A DNA stretch of 64,000 nt from Symsagittifera roscoffensis (lineage: Eukaryota; Xenacoelomorpha; Acoela; Convolutidae): positions 310,001 to 374,000 of the forward strand of contig NC_087069.1 of assembly GCF_963678635.1 (NCBI RefSeq), given 5' to 3'. How positions within the stretch are numbered: position 1 is the first letter of the stretch; each line of letters begins with the position of its first letter. The notes under the pieces are model-generated. The model made no database searches and was not told the DNA's origin. It saw only the letters and a program-made list of their open reading frames with translations. A program made the position numbers and the translations under genes. Of this stretch, positions 10,549-22,870 are shown piece after piece.

Positions 10549-13229
10549 TTTATTGGGCTACGTAAGGCGCTCTCTTTGATATAATTATGTCTGTGATCGA
10601 CTGGGTTTTTTTGGCGTAATTTTTAATTAACTAAGAAAAGCCAAAATGACACATTTTTGGGGTAAAATTTTGGGCCCGAATTTCTCAAAACAAATTACAC
10701 CATAATAATTCTGCTAAAGTTTTAAGCAAGTTTTGTCCTCATAATTTTTCTCCTAAACTCAATCCAATTTGAGAAAAAAGCGTTTTAAATTTCAAGTTTA
10801 ACGAGTTTTGTCCGGTTAATTTAAATCAGTACTGTAGTTTTGATGGTGAAAACCAATTTAAAACGACACAGGCAAAGTTTTAAAGAGTTGAATTGTATTT
10901 GACACATAGCAAGGTTTGCATGGTCATAATTCGTTTTGAGATTAAATTTTTGAAAAGTTTTGAGATTTTTTGAGAGCAATGTAAAAGAAAAAAAAACAGA
11001 CAAAAAAGAGTAATTTTTACGCTGGTTCACGTGAAATAAAACTGGTCGATCGAATCTTAATGACTATGATCTTTTATAACTTCGCTGAAATCCGTGCAAT
11101 CGGCTGACCCAAGCCGTGAATACAAACATCCACAAATTCAAACTAAATATCCTGGGAGTTATGTAATATAGCCTATTTTTTTGATATCCGTTTGGCGTAT
11201 TTGGCGAAATTTCAGCTATAAAAATCTGTCGTCACACTCTTTTTTATAAACAGCTAGTGAGTTAAGTGTTTTAAAAAATGTCGGTCATGTAGTTTTCAGA
11301 TCTGGTGTCAAATTTTGACTAATATTGGGTTTGACGTGCATAAGTGCTTAACCATAAATGATTTGTTCCAGGAGAGGAAAAATGGAAGAACTTTTGACGC
11401 CACTGAACCTAATTTGACTAAAAAGTTTGATGATCTTTGAATTAACAAAAGGAAAACGCGGGAAAGATCATTCCTTGAAAACGTCAACAGATTTTATCTC
11501 AGTTTCCGTTTGAAATGTTTTCCTGTTACAAATTCTGCATGGAAGTCGTGTTGAATTAGCTGACGAGTTGACCTTGAAGTATGAAGCAGAAGAAGTTGTT
11601 CACTGTACTGGGCATCGTGTTTGCATTTCTGGCGGGTGGACTGGTCTGTCTGGGTCATATTCAGTTCATGGTCACTGGCAAAAACAAGAGCACTGGGGCC
11701 ACTGTCAACATCGGCTGCTGGCTTCTCTGCAGCAAAGCAGACAAGAGCGCAGACACAAAATGCGTCGCTTTTCGAAGTATGAGTCACCAGGGTTGAAGTA
11801 TCCCCCCTCCCCCCCCCCCTCACTTCTATAGGGCTAACAAGAGTGTTAGATAATGAAACCTAGATATGGAGAACAATTTAATCCGTATGCCACAAGCGAA
11901 TGTATTCTTGGAGAAAACGCTAGCCAAGAAATGCAAGCCATAAACGAAATAGTTCGACCCGCATTTTTTCCAGAGAATCATTCTGGAATTTTTACTCCCG
12001 TCCGTTTCTTCCCCCCTCCACCCCTCCCCCATACACAAATGTTTTTTTAGATTCAATGTTTGTTTTACTGTGTTCAACGCATATAATGCAATTCTTTTTT
12101 CGTTACCGGCAAATTGTGAACGATTATTTTGATTGTAAGAAATCCTAAAGAGCCAAGGAACGACGTTAATAAAAAACCTTTTCGATTGATGATCCTCTCT
12201 GGCTTTGGAGCTTCAGTTCTTTTTGACTTCTGATTTGTTTCCTGAACTGAGGTTAACAAAAAGAGAGGTGATTTAAAATGACGTACAATGTTGATTCAAG
12301 AATTTAAAATTATTTTTGAAGTTCTAAATTTTAGCTCTTTTTCAATAACCGCAACCACCTAGGAGTTAATGTATTTTTTGTTCACCTTGTTCGATTGTTA
12401 CAAAAACTGGCACGCCGACTAATTAGCCTTTTTTATTTCGTTTACCCTGTAAAGAACTTGTTACGCCTCAAAATTGTTGCTTAAGTGAGCTGGACAAAAA
12501 GGAAAAATAGCAATAATTTCTAAGCACTTCAAGTCGTTTCGTGAACACTTGAACGAATTTCAGCAAAAAAACTCCCAAAGTTTTGGTTGTTATCCTACGC
12601 CCCTCCTTAGCCAACATTTCGAACTTGATGTTTTCATTATCGTTGCAAAATGTGTGATGTTACGATGTATAGTATGAAGAACAAATCTGTTCGCAATTAA
12701 AAATTTGTTAACATGCAAAGTTTCATTATGACATCGCTAAAGCAGTTGTTCGAAGGTGGGGGGGGGGAGGGGTTGCTTCTTGTGGAATAATTGTTTTTTT
12801 CTCAACGTTTTAATTGTTGGTTTTTTTCTTTCAAATTTTTTTTAACGTTGTGCAAATTCAGCAAATTCAACAGTAAAAAATTTTTCTCGTCGTCATGAAC
12901 TAGTGTTTGATTTTTAAATCGAGCTCAAAATTTAAAATTTTATCTGTTTTTGAGCCATTTTCTACCTTTGTTGGGATATCTGTATTACAATTGGGGCCAG
13001 GGGCTGACTTAGGGAGGGGCGGAAAATTTATCTAATAATATTTTATGACATCAAAATTCGGCCAATCAGCCCTGAGTTTTGAAAAGGTGCCCTTTTTTAA
13101 TGCAAAAAAAAACAATTTTTGGCCCAGACCATCCGACAAAATGGTCAAAAACGGCATTTTTAACCTGTTTTTTGTTCAACAAAAAGGTCGACAAAAGCTT
13201 CAAAAATTTTTTCAAAATCTGCCTCCGTG
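10549..13229. repeat. Segmental duplication, copy 2 (3'-truncated)
   Basis: Matches copy 1 from 6731 to about 9411 at an offset of 3818 bp with very few differences. It stops at the GCCTCCGTGA sequence and so lacks the LTR and pol tail present in copies 1 and 3. Confidence 0.9.
11581..11791 (+). CDS. Claudin/PMP22-like exon 1 (duplicate copy 2)
   Basis: Virtually identical to the exon at 7763, with one visible Arg-to-Lys difference just after the GCWLLC motif (R in copy 1, K here). The ATG, open frame and candidate donor are intact, and upstream DNA is duplicated too, so any promoter in it is also duplicated. It could be an alternative first exon or an orphan copy without downstream exons of its own. 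Confidence 0.65.
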
Positions 13230-13613
13230 AGTATTTGGCGAAATTTCAGCTATAAAAATCTGTCGTCACACTCTTTTTTATAAACAGCTAGTGAGTTAAG
13301 TGTTTTAAAAAATGTCGGTCATGTAGTTTTCAGATCTGGTGTCAAATTTTGACTAATATTGGGTTTGACGTGCATAAGGCTTAACCATAAATGATTTGTT
13401 CCAGGAGAGGAAAAATGGAAGAACTTTTGACGCCACTGAACCTAATTTGACTAAAAAGTTTGATGATCTTTGAATTAACAAAAGGAAAACGCGGGAAAGA
13501 TCATTCCTTGAAAACGTCAACAGATTTTATCTCAGTTTCCGTTTGAAATGTTTTCCTGTTACAAATTCTGCATGGAAGTCGTGTTGAATTAGCTGACGAG
13601 TTGAATTTGAAGT

Positions 13614-13824
13614 ATGAAGCAGAAGAAGTTGTTCACTGTACTGGGCATCGTGTTTGCATTTCTGGCGGGTGGACTGGTCTGTCTGGGTCATATTCAGTTC
13701 ATGGTCACTGGCAAAAACAAGAGCACTGGGGCCACTGTCAACATCGGCTGCTGGCTTCTCTGCAGCAAAGCAGACAAGAGCGCAGACACAAAATGCGTCG
13801 CTTTTCGAAGTATGAGTCACCAGG
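13614..13824 (+). CDS. Claudin/PMP22-like exon 1 (duplicate copy 3)
   Basis: The third intact copy, with the same Lys variant as copy 2. It lies nearest to exon 2 and is separated from it by the gypsy element. Its duplicated upstream region is shorter, beginning about 380 bp before the ATG, so it may lack promoter elements present in the other two. Which of the three copies is used cannot be told from sequence. Confidence 0.65.
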
Positions 13825-15525
13825 GTTGAAGTATCCCCCCTCCCCCCCCTCACTTCTATAGGGCTAACAAGAGTGTTAGATAATGAAACCTAGATATGGA
13901 GAACAATTTAATCCGTATGCCACAAGCGAATGTATTCTTGGAGAAAACGCTAGCCAAGAAATGCAAGCCATAAACGAAATAGTTCGACCCGCATTTTTTC
14001 CAGAGAATCATTCTGGAATTTTTACTCCCGTCCGTTTCTTCCCCCCTCCACCCCTCCCCCATACACAAATGTTTTTTTAGATTCAATGTTTGTTTTACTG
14101 TGTTCAACGCATATAATGCAATTCTTTTTTCGTTACCGGCAAATTGTGAACGATTATTTTGATTGTAAGAAATCCTAAAGAGCCAAGGAACGACGTTAAT
14201 AAAAAACCTTTTCGATTGATGATCCTCTCTGGCTTTGGAGCTTCAGTTCTTTTTGACTTCTGATTTGTTTCCTGAACTGAGGTTAACAAAAAGAGAGGTG
14301 ATTTAAAATGACGTACAATGTTGATTCAAGAATTTAAAATTATTTTTGAAGTTCTAAATTTTAGCTCTTTTTCAATAACCGCAACCACCTAGGAGTTCAT
14401 GTATTTTTTGTTCACCTTGTTCGATTGTTACAAAAACTGGCACGCCGACTAATTAGCCTTTTTTATTTCGTTTACCCTGTAAAGAACTTGTTACGCCTCA
14501 AAATTGTTGCTTAAGTGAGCTGGACAAAAAGGAAAAATAGCAATAATTTCTAAGCACTTCAAGTCGTTTCGTGAACACTTGAACGAATTTCAGCAAAAAA
14601 ACTCCCAAAGTTTTGGTTGTTATCCTACGCCCCTCCTTAGCCAACATTTCGAACTTGATGTTTTCATTATCGTTGCAAAATGTGTGATGTTACGATGTAT
14701 AGTATGAAGAACAAATCTGTTCGCAATTAAAAATTTTTTAACATGCAAAGTTTCATTATGACATCGCTAAAGCAGTTGTTCGAAGGTGGGGGGGGAGGGG
14801 TTGCTTCTTGTGGAATAATTGTTTTTTTCTCAACGTTTTAATTGTTGGTTTTTTTCTTTCAAATTTTTTTTAACGTTGTGCAAATTCAGCAAATTCAACA
14901 GTAAAAAATTTTTCTCGTCGTCATGAACTAGTGTTTGATTTTTAAATCGAGCTCAAAATTTAAAATTTTATCTGTTTTTGAGCCATTTTCTACCTTTGTT
15001 GGGATATCTGTATTACAATTGGGGCCAGGGGCTGACTTAGGGAGGGGCGGAAAATTTATCTAATAATATTTTATGACATCAAAATTCGGCCAATCAGCCC
15101 TGAGTTTTGAAAAGGTGCCCTTTTTTAATGCAAAAAAAAACAATTTTTGGCCCAGACCATCCGACAAAATGGTCAAAAACGGCATTTTTAACCTGTTTTT
15201 TGTTCAACAAAAAGGTCGACAAAAGCTTCAAAAATTTTTTCAAAATCTGCCTCCGTGAGGAAGATACTTGTTTGTGTTTTTTTTTCGTGTATTCTCAGAG
15301 ATTTTGATCCAGTTCTTACAATTAGCAATATCACAAAGATACCAATCGACAAAAGTCATGAATTTCAAAAAGTTTCAAGCGACAAGTTTGTTTCTTCCAA
15401 GCTCGAAAACTCAATAACGACTCAATAACGATGAACAACTATTTCTTCACCTTGAGTCAATCGATTTTCAACCGAATGAATGATTACTTTGTTTTTGGAA
15501 AAAAAACGAAAAACTCTGAGCGTTA

Positions 15526-15734
15526 TGTTAAAGTCGAATGTTTGGGATATGAAAAGATTGTAAATAAGTTGTATTTTTAGTTCAACTGTTAGGCATCAAA
15601 TCGAAATCTTACTGCACTGTTTTATTTCAGATCGGAACAGACGTTAGAGATCACAAGGTCAAAGGAGCAGGTCTCTAGACAGAAAGAAAACAATTGATGG
15701 CATTTACATAAACTTAAAACTGGTCCCTATCTCA
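15526..15734 (-). repeat. Gypsy 3' LTR (209 bp)
   Basis: Direct repeat of 21360-21568 with TG...CA ends, lying on the 3' side of the leftward genes. The outer flank is GTTA. Confidence 0.9.
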
Positions 15735-15923
15735 TTCGGGCAACCACAAATAAATTTTAACTTGTATAAAATTTATCAACTTGTAATGTTATCCTTGCAA
15801 ATTCATGTTACAGATCATTGTCAGTTTTACTTGAGTTTTTCGGCAAACAGTTTAACTTGAGTTTTCAGGCAAACTTGCCAAATCTCTCGTTTAGGTTTTT
15901 TTTTCTTTTCGATCTGCGTTATG

Positions 15924-16484
15924 TTACTTGTTTTGTATGCGATGGATCATGACACCCCCCATCTTATCAACACCACGTCGCTGCCGCGTTGATTTTCTTG
16001 TCCCCTCTGCGTTTTTCTTCCGACTTCCTTCGACGGTCTTTGGCGTTCGCGTGACCACTGTATCCGACGGTTCAATTACGTCCTTACTCGCCGCAGTTTT
16101 TTCCGCCTCGTCCTCCTCGACTGTCCAATCGCTCATGTCATTCTCCTCACTCTCGTCCTCGCTATATTCTACAATCCTCGGTTTTGCTGCCTTTTTCGCC
16201 TGTCCCATTGCGAATTTTTCCTTTTCCGCTTTCCGTTTGAATTTCGTCGGTACACTTGGACCCGGGATGCTTATTGCGGGCTCACTTGGACCCGGGGTGC
16301 TCTTTCCGATTTCACTTGGACCCGGGGTGTTTTTTCGGTCCTTGCTCGGACCCGGGGTGCACGCTTCGTATAAATCCTTGATTTGGCTTTCCTCAGCCGC
16401 TGTTCGAAAAGAAACACCACTTCGTCTTAATAACGCCCCTTTTTCCATTTTCACAGTATGATCAGTTAATTTATCGATTTTCAA
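15924..16484 (-). pseudogene. Gypsy Pol C-terminal tail with PGPS repeats
   Basis: This frame starts at a non-ATG codon 11 bases after the previous stop and in another phase. It probably represents the original C-terminus of Pol separated by a frameshift, since it is open upstream through the junction. It contains four (T/I)PGPS tetrapeptides about 12 residues apart, then a basic stretch, an acidic patch (EDESEEND) and a basic C-terminus ending HRIQNK. No domain is recognised. The same tail is present, truncated, at 10077-10532. Confidence 0.65.
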
Positions 16485-16494
16485 TGGTAAACGT

Positions 16495-19362
16495 TTATAC
16501 CTCCTTGGATCCTTGGGGTCTGTTTTCCCCGTTTTCTGGTAGACTGTTGTTGAGCCGTTTTAGCCCTCCTGGTTGTTTGGAAACTTTATCTGCCATCTCA
16601 GTGGCCTTGGGATCCCTGTCAGTTATCTCATTATCATCCAAAATCCTTGGGGTTTTTCGTTGCTCAGGTGCGTATACTAGGTCGCTTCTCTTTTCCCAAT
16701 CCAGGGTCAGCTCCACCTCAGGGAGATTACTTGCCTTGTCTAAACAAGATAGCTTCTGATTAACAACATTATTCCAATTTAGATTTTTCAATGATGGTGT
16801 CTTTGTTAAATTTCGAAACGCCGTATTTGCTTCTCTTCCATGATATGCTTCAAAGGGTGTTAGTTTAGTCTTAGAATGTGGCACAAAACGTAAAGCGCTG
16901 AGCGCTCGAGATATCATTTCCCCAAATTTGTAATTTTTATTTTCCTGGAGATAAGTGAGCACGTAATTTTTTATCGACCCAATTGTTCTTTCGACCATTC
17001 CCGTTGCGCGATGATCCTTAACTGGAGATTTTATTAGTTCAATGCCTTCATAGTTACAGAAACTTTGAATGTCATTCGAGAAAAACCCCGTTGCCTGATC
17101 CATATGCAACTTCCTTGGGTGTCCATGAGTATTTATGTACTTCCTTAGGAACTTTAAGACATTTTTAGATTTATTACTTGAGCATATATATGCTGACGGC
17201 CAGTGCGAAAAAGTATCTACTGCTACGAGTATATATTTCTTTCTACCCCTTAGATAATTGACTGGGCCCCAGAAATCTAATTGGACCAAATCGTTTGGTT
17301 CTTTAGGTACATAAGTTACCCCAATATCACATTTTGGGATATCTGGTTTGAGGTTTTTACCTGCTTCTACGCAGCTTTTGCAGTACTTTGCCGTTGCGGC
17401 AATATTTCGGTGCATCAAAGGGATCCAAACATCCTTTGCGGCCGCGAACATCTTATCCCGACCATGGTGTTGAAAGTGTAGGCGGTTGAGGACTGCTGAA
17501 GACATGTCCTTAGGTATAGCCAACCGGCCGTCCATCCACAAACAGTTGTCCCGTACTGCGAAGTCATTATAGTGTTGGGCGTAATTTTGTCCTAGTTTAG
17601 TGATGATTTCTCGGGCTCTTGGGTTTCTGTCTCTGATCGCGTCACGTATGGTCTTCATGATGGGGTCCTTCTCCAGATTAGCCTCGACTAACTTTAGACT
17701 CAAAATTTCCGGATGTTCCAATTTTCTGACAACTTTACTGTCCGACGGTATTATGGAGTACACCCATTTATCGCTCTGTACTAATGGGTAGGATAACCCT
17801 GGGAACTGATGAGGGAATGAGATAATAGTGTTGGATTTCTTCGAATTTGCTTGTTTTCTATCGATAATTTCGGGCGGTATTAACTCAATATCCGAGTCCG
17901 AACTGACAGAACTGAGACTGGGGGGTTGATTTAAACGATTAAGTACAAGGTTAAGGTTAACGTCTCCAGAATTTGTTGATGTATTTACAATAGCAGAGGT
18001 AATTTGATCGTGTTTTTCAGGTGAATTTAATGAGTTTTTACTATTGATGTTATTCATATCTTGTATTTTGCGACTTGAAATTGCGTAGCGAGAACGATGT
18101 CTGAATTTTCTTCTTTGATATTTGCATATTTCCGCCGGTATGCAAATCTCTTGAATCTGATTGGTCAACCGTCGGTTACATGCAAACACGCCCTCTAGTG
18201 AGCGTTTAATCTCACTTTGAGTATTTGCATATTCAATTGTTCTTGTATTCTCATTGGATGCTACAAGTGTCGTTATGTCAAGGCATGACTGATCGCCCTC
18301 TACCGCCGCTATTGGCTTTAGATATTTCACATTTTGACCCCTAGGCTTCATTTGAGCCTTAGGATTTAGAGCTTCATTTATCATTTTTGTTTTCGCTACT
18401 ATAAAGCTTTCATCGTAACGACTGGTCTCGGGTGCCGCTGCAGATGGAAACCGGGACAAATAATCTGCCATTCCCATTTTAGACCCCTGTCTGTGTTCAA
18501 CTTTAAAATCGTACGGCACTAAACGATCGTACCAACGCGTTAGTCGGCTGAAAAACGTTTTATTTCCTTTCGGAGATGAATTTAATAACGTTAGCAGGGC
18601 CTTATGGTCCGAAATAACTGTGAAATAACGGCCATATATGTAATTTCGAAAATGTTCCGTAGCCCACACTACCGCAAGTAATTCTAATTCGTTCGTGGAG
18701 TATTTTTTCTCAGCCGGGTAACGCGATGCAAACGAAATGGGATGCCACCCTGATGCCCCATACTGTTCTAACACGGCCCCCAAACCATCGTGACTAGCGT
18801 CACAAATGATTCTAGTCTCCCGGTGAATGTCGAAATGTCGTAACTCGACAATATTTTTCACTAGCGATTTTAAATGTTGGAATGCATTTTCGCAAACATT
18901 AGTCCAAACAAAATCGTTGTTTTGACTTAGTAATGGCCTTAGCGGTGCACTTAATTCTGCGAGTTTGGGTAAAAATTTGTGTAAACTGTGGAGTGAACCC
19001 ATCAGTGATTTCAACTGCTTTCGCGATTTAGGGGTTTTCAGGTCTTCAATTGCTTGTGTTTTTCTTACTAAGGGTGTAATACCACTTTCCCCAATTCGAA
19101 ATCCGAGCCATTTGCACTCTGTTTTCGCACATTCGCATTTTTGTAACTTTAAAGCAACATTAGAAATATCCAGCTTTTTCAATATCTTCTTGACCAACGC
19201 GATGTGTTTGATCTTAGTTCCTTTCGAAGAAATTAAGATATCATCAATGAACGCGTTAGCTTGAGGGAACTCTTTAAGCAAATTGTCAATTACTTTTTGG
19301 AATTCCGCCGGCATTGACGTCAATCCGTAAACGATAAGTTCCTGTGGATTTCCAACCAACAA
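16495..19362 (-). pseudogene. Gypsy Pol: RT palm, RNase H, integrase (955 residues)
   Basis: Begins inside RT: FIDDILISSKG at about 38-48 is the RT catalytic box (Y/F-x-DD). RNase H follows with ICDASHDGLGAVL (about 186-198) and SDHKALL. An HHCC integrase zinc finger lies near 640-680 (LHFQHHG ... CKSC). The integrase core has LDFWGP, HMDQATGF and HRATGMVERTIGS supplying the D, D and E residues (about 700-815). A Ser/Asn-rich linker separates RNase H from integrase. Roles are cDNA synthesis and insertion. The first ten or so residues are out-of-frame translation from the upstream break; the C-terminus breaks again near 16500. Confidence 0.88.
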
Positions 19363-21235
19363 GCGAGAAATTGCATTGTTCGCTCGTTTTTTGTTCTAAA
19401 GCGACTTGTCCGTACGCATATGTGAAATCCAACGTTGTAAAATATACATTCCCCGCTTTTTTCTCCGCAATAATCTGGCTTACTTCGTCTATTAATTCGC
19501 CAATATTTGGCATTTGGTACTTATTTTCATGTACCTGCTTGTTTAACTCTCTTGATTCCAGTGCTATTTTTATACTTCCATCTTTTTTTACTGTAATTAC
19601 GATGGGAGAGACGAAATACTTATCTGAGCATTCTTGTAATTTTACGATATGCCCTTCATTTATTAGCCGATGAATTTCTTTATCCACCTTATCTTGCAGA
19701 CTAATCGGCACCCTGCGTCCTTTTTGCTGTATGGGCCTCAAATTGTCAAAAAATTCGGCTCTTACTTTTGCATTCCGGATTTGCCCTATCCTAGTAAACA
19801 AATTTGGGTACAACTTACAGAAGTATGTTTGCAATTCGTCATATTTCTCCTCCTCTTGGCTGATTCCTTCCCCTGTGATTCCCATCACTTTCTTCCGTTG
19901 GACTAACTCGAGGCCCAGGGTGCCCATAAGATCCCGCCCCAGGATGGACTGATGATTCCCGGATATAACCGACACTTGTGCTGGTGCTGCCCAGCCGTTT
20001 AATGACATCATCACTGTTATCTTCCCCAGTATGTTTATTCGATTGTTATTATAATCCAGGAATTCGTCTTTTGAAGGTTTTAGTTGAATATTCGCCTTAC
20101 CTAACGTTGCTTTTAGGTCGTTAATGCTAAAGATGGTCACTGGGGATCCACTATCGATCCACAACCACATTTTCTTCCCTGCTACTTCAACTTGCACGCG
20201 GGCCCCAGGGAGCTTTAGTTCGGATTCATTCCTCTTCCTGTGTATTGACATTACCATGTAATCGTCCGATCCCGACGTCATGGATTCGTTTTCCCCGCAC
20301 CCCTGCTGATTGACCCACGACACTGGATCTTCGTTCAAGTCAGTTACGTTTTGTGTACTTTGGTGATGCTCATTTTCCTCCCTAACCAGTCCGACTCGTC
20401 CTCGTCCCCTCCAATGGTTAGTACCTCTTCTAACTCCTCGGCATGTTCGTTCAAAGTGACCCAATTTTCGGCATGAGATACATGTTGCTCCTCTTGCAGG
20501 ACAGCTCGCAATATGATCCAGGGTAAAATTTGGTGCGTCGCAATTGTAACACCTACGATTATTTCCGCTTCCTCCACTACTACTTGGTCCTTGGGTGTAT
20601 CCTCCACGTCCCCCACGTCCGCGACTTCGAAAAAATCCTTGTCCCCTCCTTATGTTACTCATCGGTTCTTGTTTTATTGAAATAGCCGGAGCTGTTGAAG
20701 CTGGTCTTCCCGTATATGATTTGTATGCACGCTCCCCGCGTTCGTATGACAATGCGATCCTGTAGACTTCTTCAGGTAATTTTGTTGATCGTGATAATTC
20801 TCGTTGGCAATCCGACTCCCGCATATTCATAATGAAAATGTCACGAACATTTTCGGCCGCATTTGCAAAATCACATCTACCTGCTAGGGCGCTTAGTTCC
20901 GCATGGAATTTTTCAAACGTTTCGTTCTCACGCTGTTTTCTTCCGTAGAAAAGACCCCGTTCATGTGTTACATTCCTCTCTCTTTGGAACACGTTTTGCA
21001 TCTCATCTAAAACCCGTGGGTACCGTTCAGTTTTGATGTTAACCGTCGGTTTCCGTGCTTTGAATATCCGTTGCGCCTCGTCTCCGATACATAGATATAG
21101 ATTAGACTTTAACTTCTTTTCTGAATCGAGACGGTTTTTCCCATTTACTCCTTCAGGCAACGCCCCGACAGCCGCCGCATTTAGAGTATTCGCAAAATAG
21201 AAATCATCGGGATCAATATCGTACTTTGCTATCAT
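19286..21235 (-). pseudogene. Gypsy Gag-protease-RT N-terminus (649 residues)
   Basis: Residues 1-180 form a helical Gag capsid-like region. An RG-rich stretch (200-225) is followed by two zinc knuckles: an unusual spaced one at 229-245 (CYNC...H...C) and a canonical C-x2-C-x4-H-x4-C at 252-265. The aspartic protease has WIDSGS at about 359-364. RT begins near residue 490, with palm motif A around TTLDFTYAYGQVAL. The frame then runs into unrelated residues (from about KSTGTYR onward), because the continuing RT lies in the other frame starting at 19362; a small deletion near 19340-19362 explains the break. Coding similarity also extends upstream of the first ATG to the primer-binding site, so the true start is probably further 5'. 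Confidence 0.85.
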
Positions 21236-21359
21236 CCCCCAGTGAAACTTGATTATCCACTCTTCCCAATAGACTGGAGGTTCCGGTGTTCGTACTTCCC
21301 AAAATGCTACAATGTTTATTGGATTTTTCCCCCTCCTTTTTTCTCTGCTGGCTGCGCCA

Positions 21360-21568
21360 TGTTAAAGTCGAATGTTTGGGATATGAAAAGATTGTAAATA
21401 AGTTGTATTTTTAGTTCAACTGTAAGGCATCAAATCGAAATCTTACTGCACTGTTTTATTTCAGATCGGAACAGACGTTAGAGATCACAAGGTCAAAGGA
21501 GCAGGTCTCTAGACAGAAAGAAAACAATTGATGGCATTTACATAAACTTAAAACTGGTCCCTATCTCA
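21360..21568 (-). repeat. Gypsy 5' LTR (209 bp)
   Basis: Direct repeat of 15526-15734. Its gene-proximal end abuts the primer-binding site (minus strand TGGCGCAG) without a gap. The outer flank GTTA duplicates the left flank. Confidence 0.9.
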
Positions 21569-22129
21569 GTTACTCTGATACAAACAAAAACTTTCTGTTT
21601 TAAGTTTTTCAGATTTTGCTTAGTTTCTTTAAAAAAATTTTTAACGAAGCATAATCAAATTCAATGGCGCAGATCTAGCGAATTACTAGCAGGAAGCGGA
21701 ACAAAATAATTTTGTTCAAAAAAACTTATTTATTTTTTGCTGGTCAAAGAAACGTAAAACTAATGTTTTTATCGAAGCTTTAAATTGTGCAAAAATATAA
21801 AACGCAGATAGCTAAGTCTCCGTTTCTTTTTCCGTTGAAAAATAAAGCAAACTCAATCTGACTAAACGAAAAAATTTGTGCATCAGAAAGGACTCATTTT
21901 TACAAGTTTACCTTCAAATTTTGGACTGATTCTGTGCTACAGAAAATTCTAATCGATATAACTGGGTCTTGAGTGCTTCAGTATCCGTTCAATTTGATGA
22001 GCGCAAAACTTTAGTGGAGTACTAACTCATGAATAAAGTTTACGAAAACGTGTTTTCTAAAAAAAAATGTTTTCTTTATTGTTTTGACTTTCAAAGAAAG
22101 AGACAAAAAAGTGGTTACAGAATTTGGTT

Positions 22130-22577
22130 CGAAAAAAAAACGGAATAGTTGTTAAAAGTTACGGAGAAAAAATTGATTTTTTTCTCCAGAACAATTTCGA
22201 TTTTTTCAAGTAACTATTTTGACAGGATGGTTTTTTATCAGAAATTTATTTTTGACTTGAGCTCAAGTTTTAAATTTTTTCCCCGTGATGGTTTCTGGTA
22301 AAGTTATGAGGGTTTGAAATTCGGAATTTTGGAAATTTTGGTAAAATTAACGAGCGATATATATCGCGCCATTAAAGCGAAACGGTGAAATAAATCAATG
22401 ATTTAAAAGGAACTGAGGCATGCAATTTTTCGTTAACAACGCGGTAATAGACACAATTTATGCCATTTCTCTCTTTTGCATAGCACGAGAGAGATAAAAT
22501 GATGAGAAAAAATGTGATTGAGTTCCAACGGCAGCCGAAAATTTCAGGGTTTTGCCCTGGTACGAGCAGTCTTGTTT
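22130..22577. repeat. Dispersed repeat, copy a
   Basis: Shares with 22600-22870 and 25250-25756 a TTTTTTCTCCAGA-AATTT start, a central GCGCGATATAT-TCGCGCCATTAA block and, with the 25-kb copy, an end containing the palindrome CAGGGTTTTGCCCTG followed by (G/A)TACGAGCAGTCTTGTT. Unknown family; no coding capacity. Confidence 0.6.
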
Positions 22578-22599
22578 TTCCGTCTTAGGAGAAATTGAC

Positions 22600-22870
22600 A
22601 GAACCTTTTTTCTCGCGCTGGTTTTTTTCTCCAGATAAATTTTGATTTTTAGCTAGCAATTTTTGAAGGAAATTTGTCAATTCAATCAAAAAGTTTTGTT
22701 GTATAGACCACAAACTCAAACAAAAAACATTTCACCTGTCATCAATTTTCAAAATGTTTTATGCGTTTAAAGATTGTCAGTTTGTCTGATTTGGCACAAT
22801 TATCGCGCATTATATTTGGTGCTATTAACGCTAGTCGAGATTTAATCCGGTCTTAGAAGTCTTAAAAAAA
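22600..22870. repeat. Dispersed repeat, copy b (partial)
   Basis: Contains the same CTCCAGA-led start and a degenerate central block (ATCGCGCATTATATTTGGTGC) but not the terminal palindrome. Confidence 0.45.

Larger units (their letters stand above)
13230..16378. repeat. Segmental duplication, copy 3 (continuous with the gypsy element)
   Basis: Begins at the GTATTTGGCG point corresponding to 7379 in copy 1 and matches it to about 10532, including the LTR and pol tail. Beyond that it runs on into the rest of the Ty3/gypsy element, so this is the source locus of the LTR sequences. A few single-base differences are visible (for example a 1-bp deletion near 13378 and a shorter C-run near 13847). 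Confidence 0.9.
15526..21568 (-). mobile_element. Ty3/gypsy LTR retrotransposon, 6.0 kb
   Basis: Bounded by 209-bp direct LTRs (TGTTAAAG...CTATCTCA) at 15526-15734 and 21360-21568 that differ at about one position. It is flanked by GTTA on both sides (15522-15525 and 21569-21572). Genes read leftward: gag, protease, RT, RNase H, integrase. Just inside the 5' LTR the minus strand reads TGGCGCAGCCAGC, a plausible tRNA primer-binding site starting with TGG. Nearly identical LTRs indicate recent insertion, but coding breaks near 19350 and 16500 make the copy non-autonomous. Confidence 0.92.

Noticed and set aside
10081-10584. Plus-strand ORF of 167 codons (and 15928-16461)
   Set aside because: Exact antisense of the gypsy Pol tail; Ser/Phe-rich translation with no independent support.
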